Assembly (NCBI GenBank): GCA_035135055.1
Contig: JAVFHQ010000071.1
Location: 52,198 to 116,197 of the forward strand
Direction: 5' to 3'
Source of the DNA: Oleoguttula mirabilis
Taxonomy: Eukaryota; Ascomycota; Dothideomycetes; Mycosphaerellales; Teratosphaeriaceae
Length of the DNA stretch: 64,000 nucleotides
Every line of letters begins with the position of its first letter. Positions within the stretch are counted from its first letter, which is position 1. Of the stretch, positions 40,571-53,379 are shown in pieces. Under the pieces are notes generated by a model that did no database searches, was not told the DNA's origin, and worked only from the letters and a program-made list of their open reading frames with translations. Both the position numbers and the translations under genes were made by a program.

Positions 40571-43500
40571 ATGGCTACAGCTTCTCCGTCGCCCGAGCAG
40601 CGTGAGCTGTCGCTCGTTGGCAAGGTAGAAATGCGGATCGCGTTGACCGACACGGATGCGAAACTCGAGACGATGCTGAAGACGTATCTTGCGCCACTAC
40701 TTCTCAAGCTCGCATCAGAGCACGTCAGCGTCCGGAACAAGGTCATATCGATATGCCAGCATGTCAGCACCAGGATAAAGCCGCAGTCGATCCAGCTGCC
40801 CGTGGCTGCTCTGGTCAAGCAATTCAAGGAACAGCAGAACTCTATGGTGCGGCACTTCGATTTATTGTACATCCAGCAAGGTGCCGATCGACTCTCCCCG
40901 AGTGAGAAGGCGGAGCTCTTGCCGGTTGTCGTCTCTGGCATATCGAAGAGTGGCAGTCAAGGACCGCAGATCTTTAACCTGCTCTTGCGGTTACTGGAAT
41001 CGTTCACTTTGCCACTACGAGGCAGCAAGGAGGACGTCGAAATGCGCAGTCGACTGGAGGTGTCAGACGCGGACGCGGACTTTCTAGCTGCTTGGCTTGG
41101 CAAGTTCATCCTCTTCATGCCGCAGAAGGGTACGGCTTCGGCTTGTCCTGGACTCACGGCGGAGGACTATGCCTTCATCAGCATGCAAGGCAAGGAAGAC
41201 CTTTGGAGTCAGTCTTCCGGCGGCCTGAACTTGCTTCGAACGAAAGCGCTTGCAGCGAGGCTGTTGGCGAGTGGGCTTTTCAAGGACGACGAGCGCTTTC
41301 TGCCTGCTCTTTTCGCCTCGGCAGACGCTGCTTCGACGATCAGCGACGTAGGCGAAGACATGTTGAAGCGAGCACTACCGGTCACCGACTTGGAAGACGA
41401 AGTATTGCTCAAACGAATGTTTGGCCTCTATTTTGGAGAAGGTGGAGCGCCGCGAGTGCGTGCGCCCTTGCGGCTGAAGATCCTGGGTCTACTCAACAAA
41501 TCTACGAGGAGTACGACGTTCGCCCACAACATCATGAGGCTGGTAGACGATGGTATTGCTTCGCAAAGCATGGACGGTGAAGATATCGTAATGTCAAATG
41601 CCCCTGCGAGGTAAGTGTCGCCTAGTAGTGCCACGTTCTCCCAAGCTCACGTGGTGAGCATTGTCAGAGTCAAGGACATTGTACTTCCTGACTCGCTTGC
41701 GTTGGATCAGTCTGCTAACGCGCCTGCAGCAATATCAGCATAGGGAGAGAAGCTACCAAACTTCGTGCGGCCATCTTCCAGTACATCAACTTCGTCGCTC
41801 GCTATGGCGCTGCGGAAACGCTACACTCCATTGCAAGCAGAGTGATTGCACGGTTACGAGACTTCATTGACAATCAAGGGTGGCCCAAACCCGGTGGCAA
41901 CGAAGATCTGGTCTCTCGCGGCTATGCATATGAAGTCGTAGGTCTTCTGGCGAATGCTGGCCCGAAAACAGTACTGGTAGAGGACGAGCATCCCAGTCTG
42001 GATATATTGCGATGGCTGTTCGACTCACTTGCACGAGACTCATCAGGCAGCTCGATCATCGTGAGCATAGAGGAGTCGCTGTCGACTGTACTTGGCGCCA
42101 TGTCACGAATGCAGCTCAGTGGCGAAGAGCAAGGCGCACTCGAGGAGCTATTGATCGACCAAATGTCGCAGTCGGCGGATCTGGAGGCCCACAAGCGCTT
42201 GCGGAGTACGAGATATGTGACCGTCCGCTTCGCCAACCGCTGCTTACCTTACGCTTCGGTGAAGGCTCGGTGGATTGATATTCTCGGTCTTGGTGCCACG
42301 GGTGATCGAGCGGAAGTGCGAGAAGAGGCGGAAAGAGGGCTCAGCCCGTACTGGTATCGCATGTTGAATGGCTCGCTTGGCACGGTACAGCCTGAAAGCA
42401 TCGGATTTCCGTCCTTCAATGCTGTCATGGCTCAGTTCTTCCCAGGTCGCACCACCGATGCGACTGCAGAGCCGTTAGCGACCGCGCAACAAGCTCGAAG
42501 GTCATACCCGCATTGCTTCCACCAGATGGCGGCCTTTGCTCGCCGTATCTTGTTCTACGAGGCGATGGCGGCTAGAGACGTTCCCGTCAACCTGGACAGC
42601 GAGTGGGAGAGGCGGATAGATGCGTCTGCGGAGAGTGAAGAGAAAGCACGAACGGCTATCAAAGGCCAGTTCAGAGCGACTGCAAGCAGTAATCGTGGAG
42701 GCCTGGAAACACTGCTTAGTGCGCTCTTCGTAGGACTAACCGAGCAGGTGCCTGGGGCCGAGAGTCAGCTCGTGGAGTTCCTGGCCCTAGCGCCAGACTC
42801 GCTCGTGCAGCAGCTGGTACCTCATACGGCAGAATTGTTGCCAGTAATACGGAGCAACAACCACTCGAGACGTATGGCCGGCGCTCGTACCTACGGGATA
42901 CTTGCATCGCACCCTGTTGCCCAGCATGCAGATGTCTCCGTACAGTTGACAGGCCTCTATGACAATGCGAAGAGTTGGCAGTCAGCAGCGGGCGCGGCCG
43001 TCAATCAAGCACATGGATCCATCGTTGCACTTGGCTTCTTCTTCAGCAGAGCTTCCTACAGGGGCCACACTGTCGCGGATCGGGAGCAGTACAAGCAACT
43101 TGTGCAGACGCTGACAGCGATCTTGACCGAGAGCAGAGATGGCTCGCTACTAGAAGCATCATATACTGCACTCGGCCAGTTGTGCCTATTCGGCGCCATC
43201 AATACCGACATCATAAATGGGCTCAGCAAATTCAGGACGATTATTGACAAACTCTACGACAACGCAAAGAGCGGCAACGAGACCGCCATACTCTGCTTGG
43301 GTGAGGTCTCAATGGTGCTGCCCGAGGAAGATGGCAAGGAAGACAGCGACTTATCATACGTCGAGGAGCAGCTGCACAAACTGCATGAGATACGACAAGC
43401 AGAGGTGCACTTTGCGGTTGGCGAAGCCTTCAGCTACTTGGCTTCCGGTTGGCAGTCGTCCGCGCTAGCGACGAAGCTAGACATTGAAGGACAGCTACCG

Positions 43501-46343
43501 ACGGGGCCAAAGCGCACCACGACACTCACTCGAGTATCGGAGCGAATCCTCGCAGACTGTGGCACAACGAAGCCTGCGCTGAAGAAAGCTGCTGTAATGT
43601 GGCTCCTGTGCCTCGTCCAATTCTGCGGTCAAGAATCTGAGATTCAAGACCGGCTGCCCAAGTGTCAGGTTGCCTTCAAGCGCTGCCTTGGCGACCGTGA
43701 CGAGCTGGTCCAGGAGTCTGCATCAAGGGGTCTCGGTTTGGTTTACGAGAAGGGAGACCGGCGACTGAAAGATGACCTCGTACGTGATCTGGTCTCGTCC
43801 TTTTCTTCTGATAGACAGTCACAGCTCGCTGGCAACGTCTCGGCCGATACTCAGCTGTTCGAGCCAGGCGCATTGCCAACCGGCGACGGCTCAGTCTCGA
43901 CTTACAAGGACATTATGAGCCTCGCCTCTGAGGTCGGAGACTCTAGCCTGGTGTACAAGTTCATGTCCATGGCCTCGTCAAACGCCATCTGGTCTAGCCG
44001 AGCGGCCTTTGGCAGGTTCGGATTGAGTAACGTGCTATCAGACTCGAGCGTCGACGGATACCTGGCGGACAACCCTAAACTGTATCCCAAGCTGTATCGC
44101 TATCGGTTCGATCCCAACAGCGGCGTGCAGCGATCGATGAATGACATCTGGAATAGCTTAGTCAAAGACTCGGCTGCGACGATTGACAAGTACTTCGACG
44201 ACATAGTGGAAGACTTGCTTGCGAGCATCCTAGGCAAGGAGTGGCGAGTAAGACAAGCTAGCTGCGCCGCTCTTGCCGATCTGGTGCAAGGCCGGCCACT
44301 CGAGAAGTACGAACAATACCTGGAGCGCATATGGACCCAGTGTTTCAGGGTGCTGGACGATATCAAAGAGTCTGTGAGGGCCGCAGCTTCGTCTCTGGCA
44401 AGAGTGCTGACTGGGGTGTTGACGAGAGCACTCGAGGCCGACCATTCATCCACAAAGACTGCGGCGACGATGCTGAAGCATGTCCTACCATTCCTTCTCT
44501 CACCATCCGGCATGGAGTCGAGTGCCCAAGAAGTCCAGATGTTCTCAGTACGCACGCTGCTTGAGATCATCAAGAAGAGCTCCGGCAGCACGCTTCGTCC
44601 CTTCATCCCGGAGCTTGTCGAACGCTTGATCGCTACTTTGAGTTCGCTGGAGCCGGAAGCTGTCAACTACCTGCATCTGAACGCCTCAAAGTACAATCTC
44701 ACCGAGCAAAAGATTGATGATATGAGACTGTCAAGCATACGCTCTAGCCCACTGATGGAGGCCATCGAGCGCTGCCTTGACCTTCTTGACGACGAAACCA
44801 TGCAGAAGCTTGTACCGAAGCTCGAGAGTGCTATGAAGAGCGCTGTTGGTCTACCGTCAAAGGTCGGCGCCAGTCGCGTACTTGTCTCACTTAGCACCCG
44901 CCGCTCCGCGGTGTTCCAACCATTTGCGGATAGCTTCTTGAGGCTGATCGAGAAAGTAGTGTTGGACCGCAACGAAACTGTGTCGAGCTCTTACGCGGTG
45001 GCGGCCGGTTATGTGGCAAGGGCAGCTTCCGAGAAGCAACTGTTACGCCTGATTTCGTTCTGCAAGAGTCTCTACTTCGATTCTGAAGGTGACAGAGAAT
45101 CCGTGGTTCCCAGGAGAAGCCTAGCATCTGGCGAGATCATATACGCAACGTCCAAGCACGCAAGCGACAGATTCAACGCGGTCGCAACTTCAGTGTTGCC
45201 TTTCGTTTTCGTTGCGAAGCACGACCCAAACGAGCTGGTCAAAGAGCAGTTTCAGAACTCCTGGAATGAGTCTGTTGGCGGCTCAAGGGCGGTATCTCTC
45301 TATCTGAAAGAGATCATCGACATCTCTTCAGTGCATCTCGATTCGGCTCAATGGGTGCTCAAGCATACGTCGGCCAGATCAGTGGCTGATGCTGTCACCA
45401 CCATCGCCGCCTTGGAGTCGAAAATGTCGCCTGAGACTGCCCAGATGCTGTGGCCAGCGCTCGAGAAGGCGTTGGGCGGTAAAACTTGGGAGGGCAAGGA
45501 AGAAGTGCTGCTGGCTTTTGTAAAGTTCGTGGAGGCTGCCACGCTCTACTACTCTCAACAGGCGTCTGTCGCATCCGCCATCACGAAGGTATGTAACCAG
45601 CGAATGGTGAAGGTCCACTAATCATGCAACGGAAACTGACGTTGCCGTCGCAGATTACTATTCGTGAAGCCAAACGCCAGAATGCGACATACCGACGTCA
45701 TTCCATCCGATGTCTCGGTCAGGTATGTCGTGCTCGCACAGATGTTGACTTGAGTGCGGTAGTTTTCGAGATCGTGGAGCCGCTACTCAAGGACGCGACC
45801 GATGGCGATCCGATGGAAATTGACGGTGAGCTCACTGCTCCCAAGTCAGAGGGCGTGTAAGTTATTATCCTTCCATTGTTATCATGATACAATGGCTGAT
45901 AGCCTTGCAGGAAGCAAGCCACGCTGGGTGGAGCCGTCGAAAGCCTCCTCGCTTCAATCAATCCGGCAGTATTGAGAGGTGAAAAGCTAACGCAGGCAAT
46001 CTCACGAGCGTTAGCTGCTGTAGCGACGCTGCAGGCTCCGTCAGCGAGCGTCTGGCGCAGCACTTACCTCGGCCTGACGCAGTTGTTCACACGCGTCGAA
46101 CAAGGAGATGAGGGAAGAGACCTTGGTACGGATGCGCAAAACCACTTGAAGGTTCTGCTCTTCGGTCCGGACCCTGGAACGGAGGCTCTGCGCCTGCTGA
46201 GAGCGAATGCGATTGTCGCAATGGCGAAGGCGGCGCCGACACAGGGTTCAGCACTACACGCGGACGTCCTCGCTCTTGTCAAGGAGGAGAGGTCGAATGC
46301 GGTTCGAGACCGCTTGGCTTCCACGCCAATGCACAAGGGCTAA
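40571..46343 (+). CDS. ECM29: Proteasome adaptor and scaffold protein ECM29
   Basis: Ecm29 is a large HEAT-repeat protein that links the 19S regulator to the 20S core and helps quality control of 26S proteasomes. Four exons (40571-41610, 41730-45588, 45654-45856, 45911-46343) give about 1844 aa, near the yeast length. All junctions keep frame, and the introns carry standard GTAAGT/GTATGT donors and CAG acceptors. The N-terminus (ELSLVGKVEMRIALTDTDAKLETMLKTYLAPLLLKLAS) matches the family start. Helical repeats run throughout, for example LLASILGKEWRVRQASCAAL. A segment NDIWNSLVKDSAATIDKYFDD and the following ARVLTGVLTR region fit the conserved core. The ATG at 40571 follows an in-frame GTG with no better start. 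Confidence 0.94.
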
Positions 46344-47991
46344 AGTGGTGTATACCGGGGTCCGGGCGGCCAATGCCGGCCACGTGGTTGTCAGCGGCTC
46401 GGCCGCGTAAGGTGGGAGCTAATGCACAGAAGGCCTCTAGACCACGCGTTAGCCCTAAGCTGCCACGGGTTACCAGGTTCCGTGACCTCCACGTTGGGAA
46501 GGTTGCGAGCGAGTGCCAAGTGGCGTGTAGCATGTGGGAGCTGCTTCAAACTTACTTGGGCGGCGTCAAGATCTTCTGAGTGATCGATCATCATCGTTGG
46601 CCAAAGCGACAGGTAGAATAGTCCCTAGCTCATGGAGCAAAATGACGCCACGCTGCCGCTAGGGGCCACAAAACGAAGTAGTTTTGTAGACACAAAGCCT
46701 GAAACGCAACCATGTGCCAAGAAAGTCTACAGCAGCTCTTCGCTTCCGAATATGGTCTCTCCAGTCGCACACCAAGTCCTATTACTGCGAACACCATGGC
46801 GGATGTCTTACGCTGGCAGTGTCGGTGCACACTCCGGCAATCGTATTCCAAATCCAAGACCGGTACGCCACAGTGACAGTGTGCCCTTCTCTGTCGGATC
46901 CGACTCGGAGGCATGGTGCGTAGCCGCGGCATCTCGAGCATAAAGGTGGCGTTGTGCAACAGTGCAACACGTTTGGGATTAAATTGGGAACCCTTCGAGA
47001 GGCGCTCGCGTGGGTGCTTATACGTTATGCCTCTGCCGGATCGACGTCCTATCCGCGCGACTGGGTCCGGTGCGGAAGGATGATGAACCAGGCTTCCGGG
47101 GCCTTGTCACCAACCCTTATCAGGCCCCCCGGCGCACTGCTCCCACTTGCATGCAATATGTATGGGCATCAAGGCTCGAAGCCTCTAGGCTTCAGCGCAT
47201 GCAGTGTTGAATGGAATCTCAATCAATACTCCGTTGCGGAGATCTCCGACGCTGTATCGCACAGCGCCGCATTCGCTTGAGGAGGACTTTTGGGACGAAC
47301 CTGCAGCCGCCCACGTTCTCCCTTGCACGGTACAGCGATGCTCCAGGGAGTCGGCCTGTGTCTATCGACGCGTTTGTGGCCGTTTACGTCTTGGAGGCGC
47401 TTGCAAGTTGCCGGCGAGCTGTACCCTCGTGGCGGCCACGCGTGCAGCGGAGCTCACTGGGCGTTGGCGTCCCGCCACAAACTCTTTGCTGCTAGACTCG
47501 CACGGATCGTACTAACGGTATAAGCAAACGATGAAGCTAAGCTTCTGCCCTTCGCCAGGGCATCATCGTCCCGGACTCCCGGAGGCTCTACCTGTGTATT
47601 GGGTCGTCATCGGGATCAGGGCCCGCCTCCAGTTAGCCAATCTTGACAATGGCTGCATTTCTCCCATACAACTGTTGCTTCGGCGTGCAGGTTGACAGGC
47701 GCTCTCCCACGAGCGCACAGCGACGGCGAAGAGCGCAAATGATGTCTCAGAGCAGTGTCACCGGGGCCTGATTCATAAACAATCTTCGCTACCTGCTCTC
47801 TAGGACCTCTCCGTCGCGTGAAGCGACACTTCTTGTATCGTTGGTGGAAGATACCTACAATTGGCTGCACGGACAATCCAGCAGGTCCTCGCCAACGGAC
47901 TCGCCTGATCATTGGCTTTCATGCTCGCCAAACTTTGCCTCAATTGTCTTCTCCATGTTTTGATCTCCGTCACTTCCGCGCTCAGCTCACG
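46344..47991. other. 1.65-kb interval without a supported gene
   Basis: Frames of 60-110 codons exist but have no motif or splice partners. It contains the promoter and leader of the next gene. Confidence 0.4.
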
Positions 47992-50419
47992 ATGCAAGAT
48001 CGCGGCGACGAACCCTCTTCTTCACAACCAAGAAGCCAACTCCCGCCGTTGGCGCCTCGCAACACACCCACAACATCGTCCCGTGGACGTCCGGTGCCGT
48101 CCTCGTCCGGCCGTCCTCCCAGGCTGTCACACCGTTCCCGGGCTGGATGCTGGACTTGTCGTGGACGCAAGGTACGCATAGCGCCATTGGATAGAGCGTG
48201 GCGTGTGGACTAACAGGAACACAGGTGAAATGCGACGAAACACACCCACGATGCGGAGTATGTACCAGCGGTAACGCTCTTGAAGGTAGTGGCTGACCGC
48301 GACTGCAGCCCTGCGCAAGACTGAACCGAGACTGTGACTGGGATCACCGTTGGAACGTAAGCCTGCTACAAGCCTGCATGCATGCAGATCTGATATGGGC
48401 GACTGACCTCTCGGTAGTTCAGCGACGCCACCTCAACTACGCAAGGCAAATATGCGAACGTGACGACTGCTGGGAATGCGGTGTGGGACCGTAAGTCAAT
48501 CCGAGTCCCATCACACTTCAATACCAATACAGGCGCGAACCGGCTTTCAAGCTTTCTGCTCGCTCGAACTTCCGGAGTCAGGACTGACTAGTACGCAGCC
48601 AGTGCTCGCCCTAGCCCCAGCGTCAGTCCAGTGTTAAGACAGTACGATGACCTTCCTGCATTCTCTGCACTCACGAGCGATGAAGACCGAGAGAGGAAAG
48701 CGGAGACATCTCGACCCGGTACCTACGGCGTTATGGTCACACCGGAAAGCTTCTCAGACTTGCCGGAGTATGCAACAGCCGCTTCGCCAAGCAGCAGACG
48801 GATGAGCGCACATTCGCAGAGAGGGTCGATGGGAAGTCCTGGCATTTCACTGAGTCGCACTTCCACACGAACGGATCCGAACCTTGTCGTGCTCGACCGA
48901 TTTGAAGACGCCTCGCCGACATCCAGTCTGCCCTTCCATCTCCCTTCCCCTACCCAGCGTCCAAGCTTTCCCGATGATTTACGTCAGCTCTCTATATCTA
49001 CTCCGCTACAGCCAGGGGCTCCGGTATACACCGCAGCACCCACACTTCGCGCTCCTAACGTGGACGATCCATTCGTTGCACACTTTCGGCGTTATATTGT
49101 GCGGCGCCTCGTGCAGCCATCATTAGATCGGCACGTACAAGATGCAATCGCACCGGGATCTACACGAGATGTGTTTGAATTGGAGGCTGCTCGTTTTCCA
49201 CCGGTCAGTCGTTCGACCTCAATTGTGGAATGCCATTTGCTAATGCTCGCTAAAGCTGCATCACGCGATATGTGCACTCACCGCACTCAATCTGTCATAC
49301 AGCGGCCAGCAATCGTTGGAAGAGACACTCCAGCACTATCACCAAGCTTTGTCGACATCAGCAACGCCTACAACGGCAGACGACCTCATATCCGACGGCG
49401 TTTTCTTACGGCACTTCCTACTTTTCATATATGATATTTGCGTACCTATGGACGCAGACGAGGGCGGCGACATGATGTGGACCCAGCATCTCAACCGTTT
49501 GCGACAGATTGCTGTGCAGCGTCATGAACGCACTGGCCGAGAGCCGCTCGGCTACATTCTATGGTCAATCTGCGAGTTGGACATGTATGCTTGCCTCTTG
49601 GGTAAAGGCAGCTGTGAATTCTTCCGGACGATTTTGCAGCACAACATGCTGCCGCCACTGGAGGACCAATTACCGAGGATAGGACAGTCTGTATCGGGAC
49701 CGTACCTACCGGAAGAGACGCACGTGATGCCTACTTTGCTTCTGCTCAACCAGGGCGTGCTTGTGCACACAGCAAAGCTGGCGCAGATCGCACAACAATG
49801 TCGCACAGAAGCCACCGCTCGACACGCGCCGGCTTCCCCAGGCACATACGCTCGATGGCAGGCCAGTGTCTCGCGAGTCCAAAACGAACTCCTTGCCTTC
49901 TGGAACCGCTCGTGGCCGGATTTCTTGGGTCCAGAAGCGCCGCAAGCAGGCTACGGCTTGCCGAGCAGAGCATGCTACATCTTCGAGCACGCATTCATCT
50001 TGTATCAAGCCGCCGTCATCTATGCACGCACCAGCATGTTTCCAGGCCAACGGCTCATACCCACGGCCAACCAAGCCGACCTCCACGCCGACACGGAACG
50101 CCGTTGTGTTGCTATCCTCACTTTGGCCAGTGCATACCTTGAGGCAGGTCTGATGGAGCGCCGGCACGTCGGCTTCCCGGTGTTCATGGCCGGTGTCGCC
50201 ACCAAGCAGCCGGACGCGAAGATCCAGGCGATGAACATCATGACGGCGTTTCAGCGCGAGGGTGGGATAGGGCAGAATACATACCGTACGCGGCAATTGC
50301 TTGTGGCGGTGTGCGAGGAGCAGCGCGTCGTCGTGAGTGCTGGTGGGCGGATGGAGCAGGTGGATTGGCTAGAGCTCGCCAAGGAGCGTGGGTTGAGCAT
50401 AGTGAACTGTGGGCTTTGA
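47992..50419 (+). CDS. Zn2Cys6 transcription factor with fungal-specific domain
   Basis: A Gal4-type nuclear regulator of 700 aa in six exons (47992-48171, 48225-48257, 48309-48356, 48418-48490, 48599-49203, 49256-50419). The binuclear zinc cluster CWTCRGRK/VKCDETHPRCG/PCARLNRDC is built from three exons, including a 33-nt exon, with perfect CxxCx6Cx7CxxCx6C spacing after splicing. Residues about 80-260 are Ser/Pro-rich and disordered. The C-terminal half is the fungal-specific domain, seen as LHHAICALTALNLSYSGQQ, DGVFLRHFLLFIYDICV, REPLGYILWSICELDMYACL and a final EQVDWLELAKERG. Intron lengths are 51-108 nt with GCTAATG or GACTGAC branch sites. Targets are unknown; no pathway cluster surrounds it. 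Confidence 0.9.
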
Positions 50420-50819
50420 AAAGCGTTGAATGAAACGTCAGAAGCAGCGCAGGACCATCTCTACGCGCATGGTATTCCAAATGCATTATGCAGAGCGCAA
50501 GTGTTGACAGCACTTCGCTGCGTTCGTTCTAAGAGGTAGGGAGGACAGACTTGCCTTGCGTTTGCAAAAGGGAGGAAGGGACGACAGCACTTCGTTGCAT
50601 CCACAAGGCGAAGGATAGCCTATTGCATTCGCATCGCATAAGCATAAGCATGAGGTATCGTTGAAACCAATGAAGCTCGGAATCGATGCGGAACGCTCAA
50701 ACCCAATGCATGCCAATCCTAACAAATGAAAAGGCGCTCGATCCCCAACTCATACCTCCCTCTACCAATGAAAAGCCCTGTCACCCCAGACGCCTCATCA
50801 ATGGGAGTCAGCACTCTGG
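50420..50819. other. Convergent 3' region
   Basis: It separates the Zn2Cys6 gene from the kinase gene. Two similar segments (gacagcacttcg(c/t)tgc near 50507 and 50582) form a short direct repeat about 75 bp apart. Nothing else is seen. Confidence 0.45.
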
Positions 50820-52931
50820 TCATGCATCTTCAGCTTCCACCCGACACAAAACCTCTTCCAAGAAACCTTCCAGTAAGCCCTCCACGCCATCACCCATGCC
50901 AATCGGCGCGACGCCATCCCAGTGATCCATCTCGCTAAAGAGCTTCGCCACTTTGCCCATGCATTTGCGGATCTGGTCGTGCGTTTGTCGTTTCAGTAGG
51001 AGATCCTCGGTCGCAAGGGTGGAGTCGGTGATAGCAGAGGAGGTCCGACTGGCTTGGCTGGCGCTGTATTTCTTCTGGAGCAGGGAGAGCTGGTAAGTTC
51101 GGCGGTGGAGCGCGGCTTCGAGCGCTGGTATGACGACCGAGGTTAGGGCTGTGACGGGTTGCTCTTGGCCTGCTTCTGGATGTTGATACTGAGATTGCGG
51201 TGGCGGTGGTTGATGCATCTGTTGCTGCGTTGGTGTTGAGTTGTCATTTCGCGCTGCGTCAATGGATGATCTGGGTCGTTCCTGGTTCGTAGCAGGCTGT
51301 ACTGCAGCGTGCTGTTGCTGCTGTGGTTGCTTCACATCACTCGTCGGCGGCGCGAAGCTCGGCAGAGGTTTCTGGTACAGCTCGTTGGTACTTTGACTCC
51401 TGCTCGCTCCGGGTCGCTCCAGCGCTGGCACACGCGGTGACTGCTGGCCATCAATACCAATCGGCTGTAAGACAGCTTGAGCTTGCTGCAGCTGTGGCGC
51501 ATCAATTGGCTCGTCCTTCAGCTGTAGACCTTTCATATACTGAGACATGTCACTGGCAATGCTCTGCTGCAGGAAGTCGTCATTCAGCAAACGCGGCGTC
51601 TGAGGTGTGGCCGGCGGCCTAGGCGATGCGATGGGTTGCTCGTCGCGCGGTGATTGAGGTGGCGTCCGTTGGTGCGGTAGTGGTTTGCGCGTCGGCGTTT
51701 GCGGGAGCGGTACCTTGGCTGCTGCGCCGGGAGATGGCAGAGGTGACGGCTTTTTGCTCGGCGAAGGCGTCTTTGGCAGAGGTGGCGGAGGCATGCTGCC
51801 CTTAAGCGTCCCTCTGGTGCTGTTCTCCTCGTCTTCTTCGTAAGAGTTCTCCTTGTTCGACACAGAGCGTCTTGTCGGCGACGTGGTCACATGTGAGCTC
51901 CTTGAATTCATGCCAGACTCGTTCATCGCCCTCAGCCCGCCAGCGCCATTCGCGCGCCTGCCGACCGGCCTCACTGTGCCAAAGTCCCAAAGATCCTCGT
52001 CCTCACTATCCCGCTCCGGCGACTCTTCTCGGTAGTCGTCGTCATCTCTGTCCTTGTCCTCTCGGTGGGTAGCCTGCCACCTCTCGAGTCGCTCAATCAG
52101 CTCCGTAAGATATGCCGTGCGCTTCGCCCGCCGCACCCACGGATGCTTCAGCAGCTCCCGCGCACTTGGCCGTTCTCGCGGTTCTTTCCGCAAGCACCTG
52201 AAGACAAAGTCCTTGAACTCCTTGCTGAAGTTGCCTTCCAACGTTGGAGCTGGGTTCTTCGGTATCAGAAACAGCACTTTCATCGGGTGTATGTCGCTGT
52301 ACGGCGGCTCGCCGAGCGCCAATTCCAACGCAGTGATGCCAAGCGACCAGATGTCCGCCTTATGGTCGTATCCGGATTGCTTAATGACTTCCGGAGCCAT
52401 CCAAAAAGGCGTTCCAACAAAGGTGTTCTTCTTGGTCATGGTCGCTGTCAGCTGGCCGGAGACGCCAAAGTCTGCGAGCTTGACTTGGCCGTTGGCGCCT
52501 AGCAGGATGTTCGCTGCCTTGATGTCACGATGCAGCTTGCCGTCGTTGTGCAGATACTCCAGGCCCATCAACAGCTCGCGCACAATGATGCAGATGTAGT
52601 CCTCCGGTATGAGACCTGGCTTCAGCAGATCGCCGCAACTGCCGCCAGAGCAGTACTCCATAATGATCCACAGGTCCGAGCCCTTCAAGTATGACCCGTA
52701 GTACTTCGTGACATATGGCGAGTGCAGGCCGGCGAGGATGGATATCTCTTGAATGATGTCGTCCACCTCGTCGTCCGCATTCTCCACGTCGATGATCTTG
52801 ATGGCGACCGACTGGCCCGTCCGCTTGTCCACGCCTTTGTAGACCTTGCCGAAGCTGCCGCCGCCGATGCAGGCCTGCTTGGTGTACAATGTTTCCGGGT
52901 CCGCGTGGCCGCCGCTCATGGTGCCCGCCAT
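50820..52931 (-). CDS. Ste20-family (germinal centre kinase) Ser/Thr kinase
   Basis: A 703-aa single-exon protein with an N-terminal kinase domain (residues about 16-270). Visible motifs are the glycine loop IGGGSFGKVYKG, VAIKIID, LHRDIKAANILL, LADFGVSG, the activation segment TFVGTPFWMAPEV and DIWSLGITALELA. The TFVGTPFWMAPE sequence and the domain position put it in the GCK group, close to MST3/YSK-type and fungal Sid1/SepL/MST-1 kinases that act in septation and polarity. I cannot choose among these. The C-terminal 400 residues are Pro/Ser/Gln-rich, ending in a more ordered helical region (YQLSLLQKKYSASQASR, then QTHDQIRKCMGKVAKLFSEM). ATG 52931 is followed by a second Met at residue 5. 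Confidence 0.9.
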   Translation of the reverse strand: MAGTMSGGHADPETLYTKQACIGGGSFGKVYKGVDKRTGQSVAIKIIDVENADDEVDDIIQEISILAGLHSPYVTKYYGSYLKGSDLWIIMEYCSGGSCGDLLKPGLIPEDYICIIVRELLMGLEYLHNDGKLHRDIKAANILLGANGQVKLADFGVSGQLTATMTKKNTFVGTPFWMAPEVIKQSGYDHKADIWSLGITALELALGEPPYSDIHPMKVLFLIPKNPAPTLEGNFSKEFKDFVFRCLRKEPRERPSARELLKHPWVRRAKRTAYLTELIERLERWQATHREDKDRDDDDYREESPERDSEDEDLWDFGTVRPVGRRANGAGGLRAMNESGMNSRSSHVTTSPTRRSVSNKENSYEEDEENSTRGTLKGSMPPPPLPKTPSPSKKPSPLPSPGAAAKVPLPQTPTRKPLPHQRTPPQSPRDEQPIASPRPPATPQTPRLLNDDFLQQSIASDMSQYMKGLQLKDEPIDAPQLQQAQAVLQPIGIDGQQSPRVPALERPGASRSQSTNELYQKPLPSFAPPTSDVKQPQQQQHAAVQPATNQERPRSSIDAARNDNSTPTQQQMHQPPPPQSQYQHPEAGQEQPVTALTSVVIPALEAALHRRTYQLSLLQKKYSASQASRTSSAITDSTLATEDLLLKRQTHDQIRKCMGKVAKLFSEMDHWDGVAPIGMGDGVEGLLEGFLEEVLCRVEAEDA

Positions 52932-53379
52932 GCTGGGGTGGGACGGGAACAGCTAACCGGTGGCTGAGGTGTGGTCGGCGGTTTGGACGTGCCAGTCTCG
53001 CGTTATATGTCGTATCTCGTATGGAAGCACGTGGTAGTCATGCGTCCCAATCGTCCAATGTTCGTCAAGAAGGAGCAAGCCAAGCGCGCCGCATGATAGA
53101 TAAGCCGTTCACGCCATTGTCCAGCTTGGGCCTGCACAGTGCACGCGCCGTCAAGAATCCAGGAGTATGCTATGAGGTGTACAGTGTTTCACAACATGCT
53201 GTTGGAGGTGACGCGGTAAGCAAATAGTCGATGCATGTGGCAGGGATGCGTTTAACGTGAATCGCGTTTCACCCCGTTGGCTGGGCAAGGGCGGCCGTGA
53301 AAGTGGGGTGCAGGACTCGAGACAATCAACGATTCCTCGGGACAACTCTAATTGATACCATCTACCATACAAAGACGAC
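52932..53379. promoter_or_regulatory. Divergent promoter region, kinase and M20 peptidase
   Basis: The 448 bp between divergent start codons hold both promoters. I see no clear element. Confidence 0.45.
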
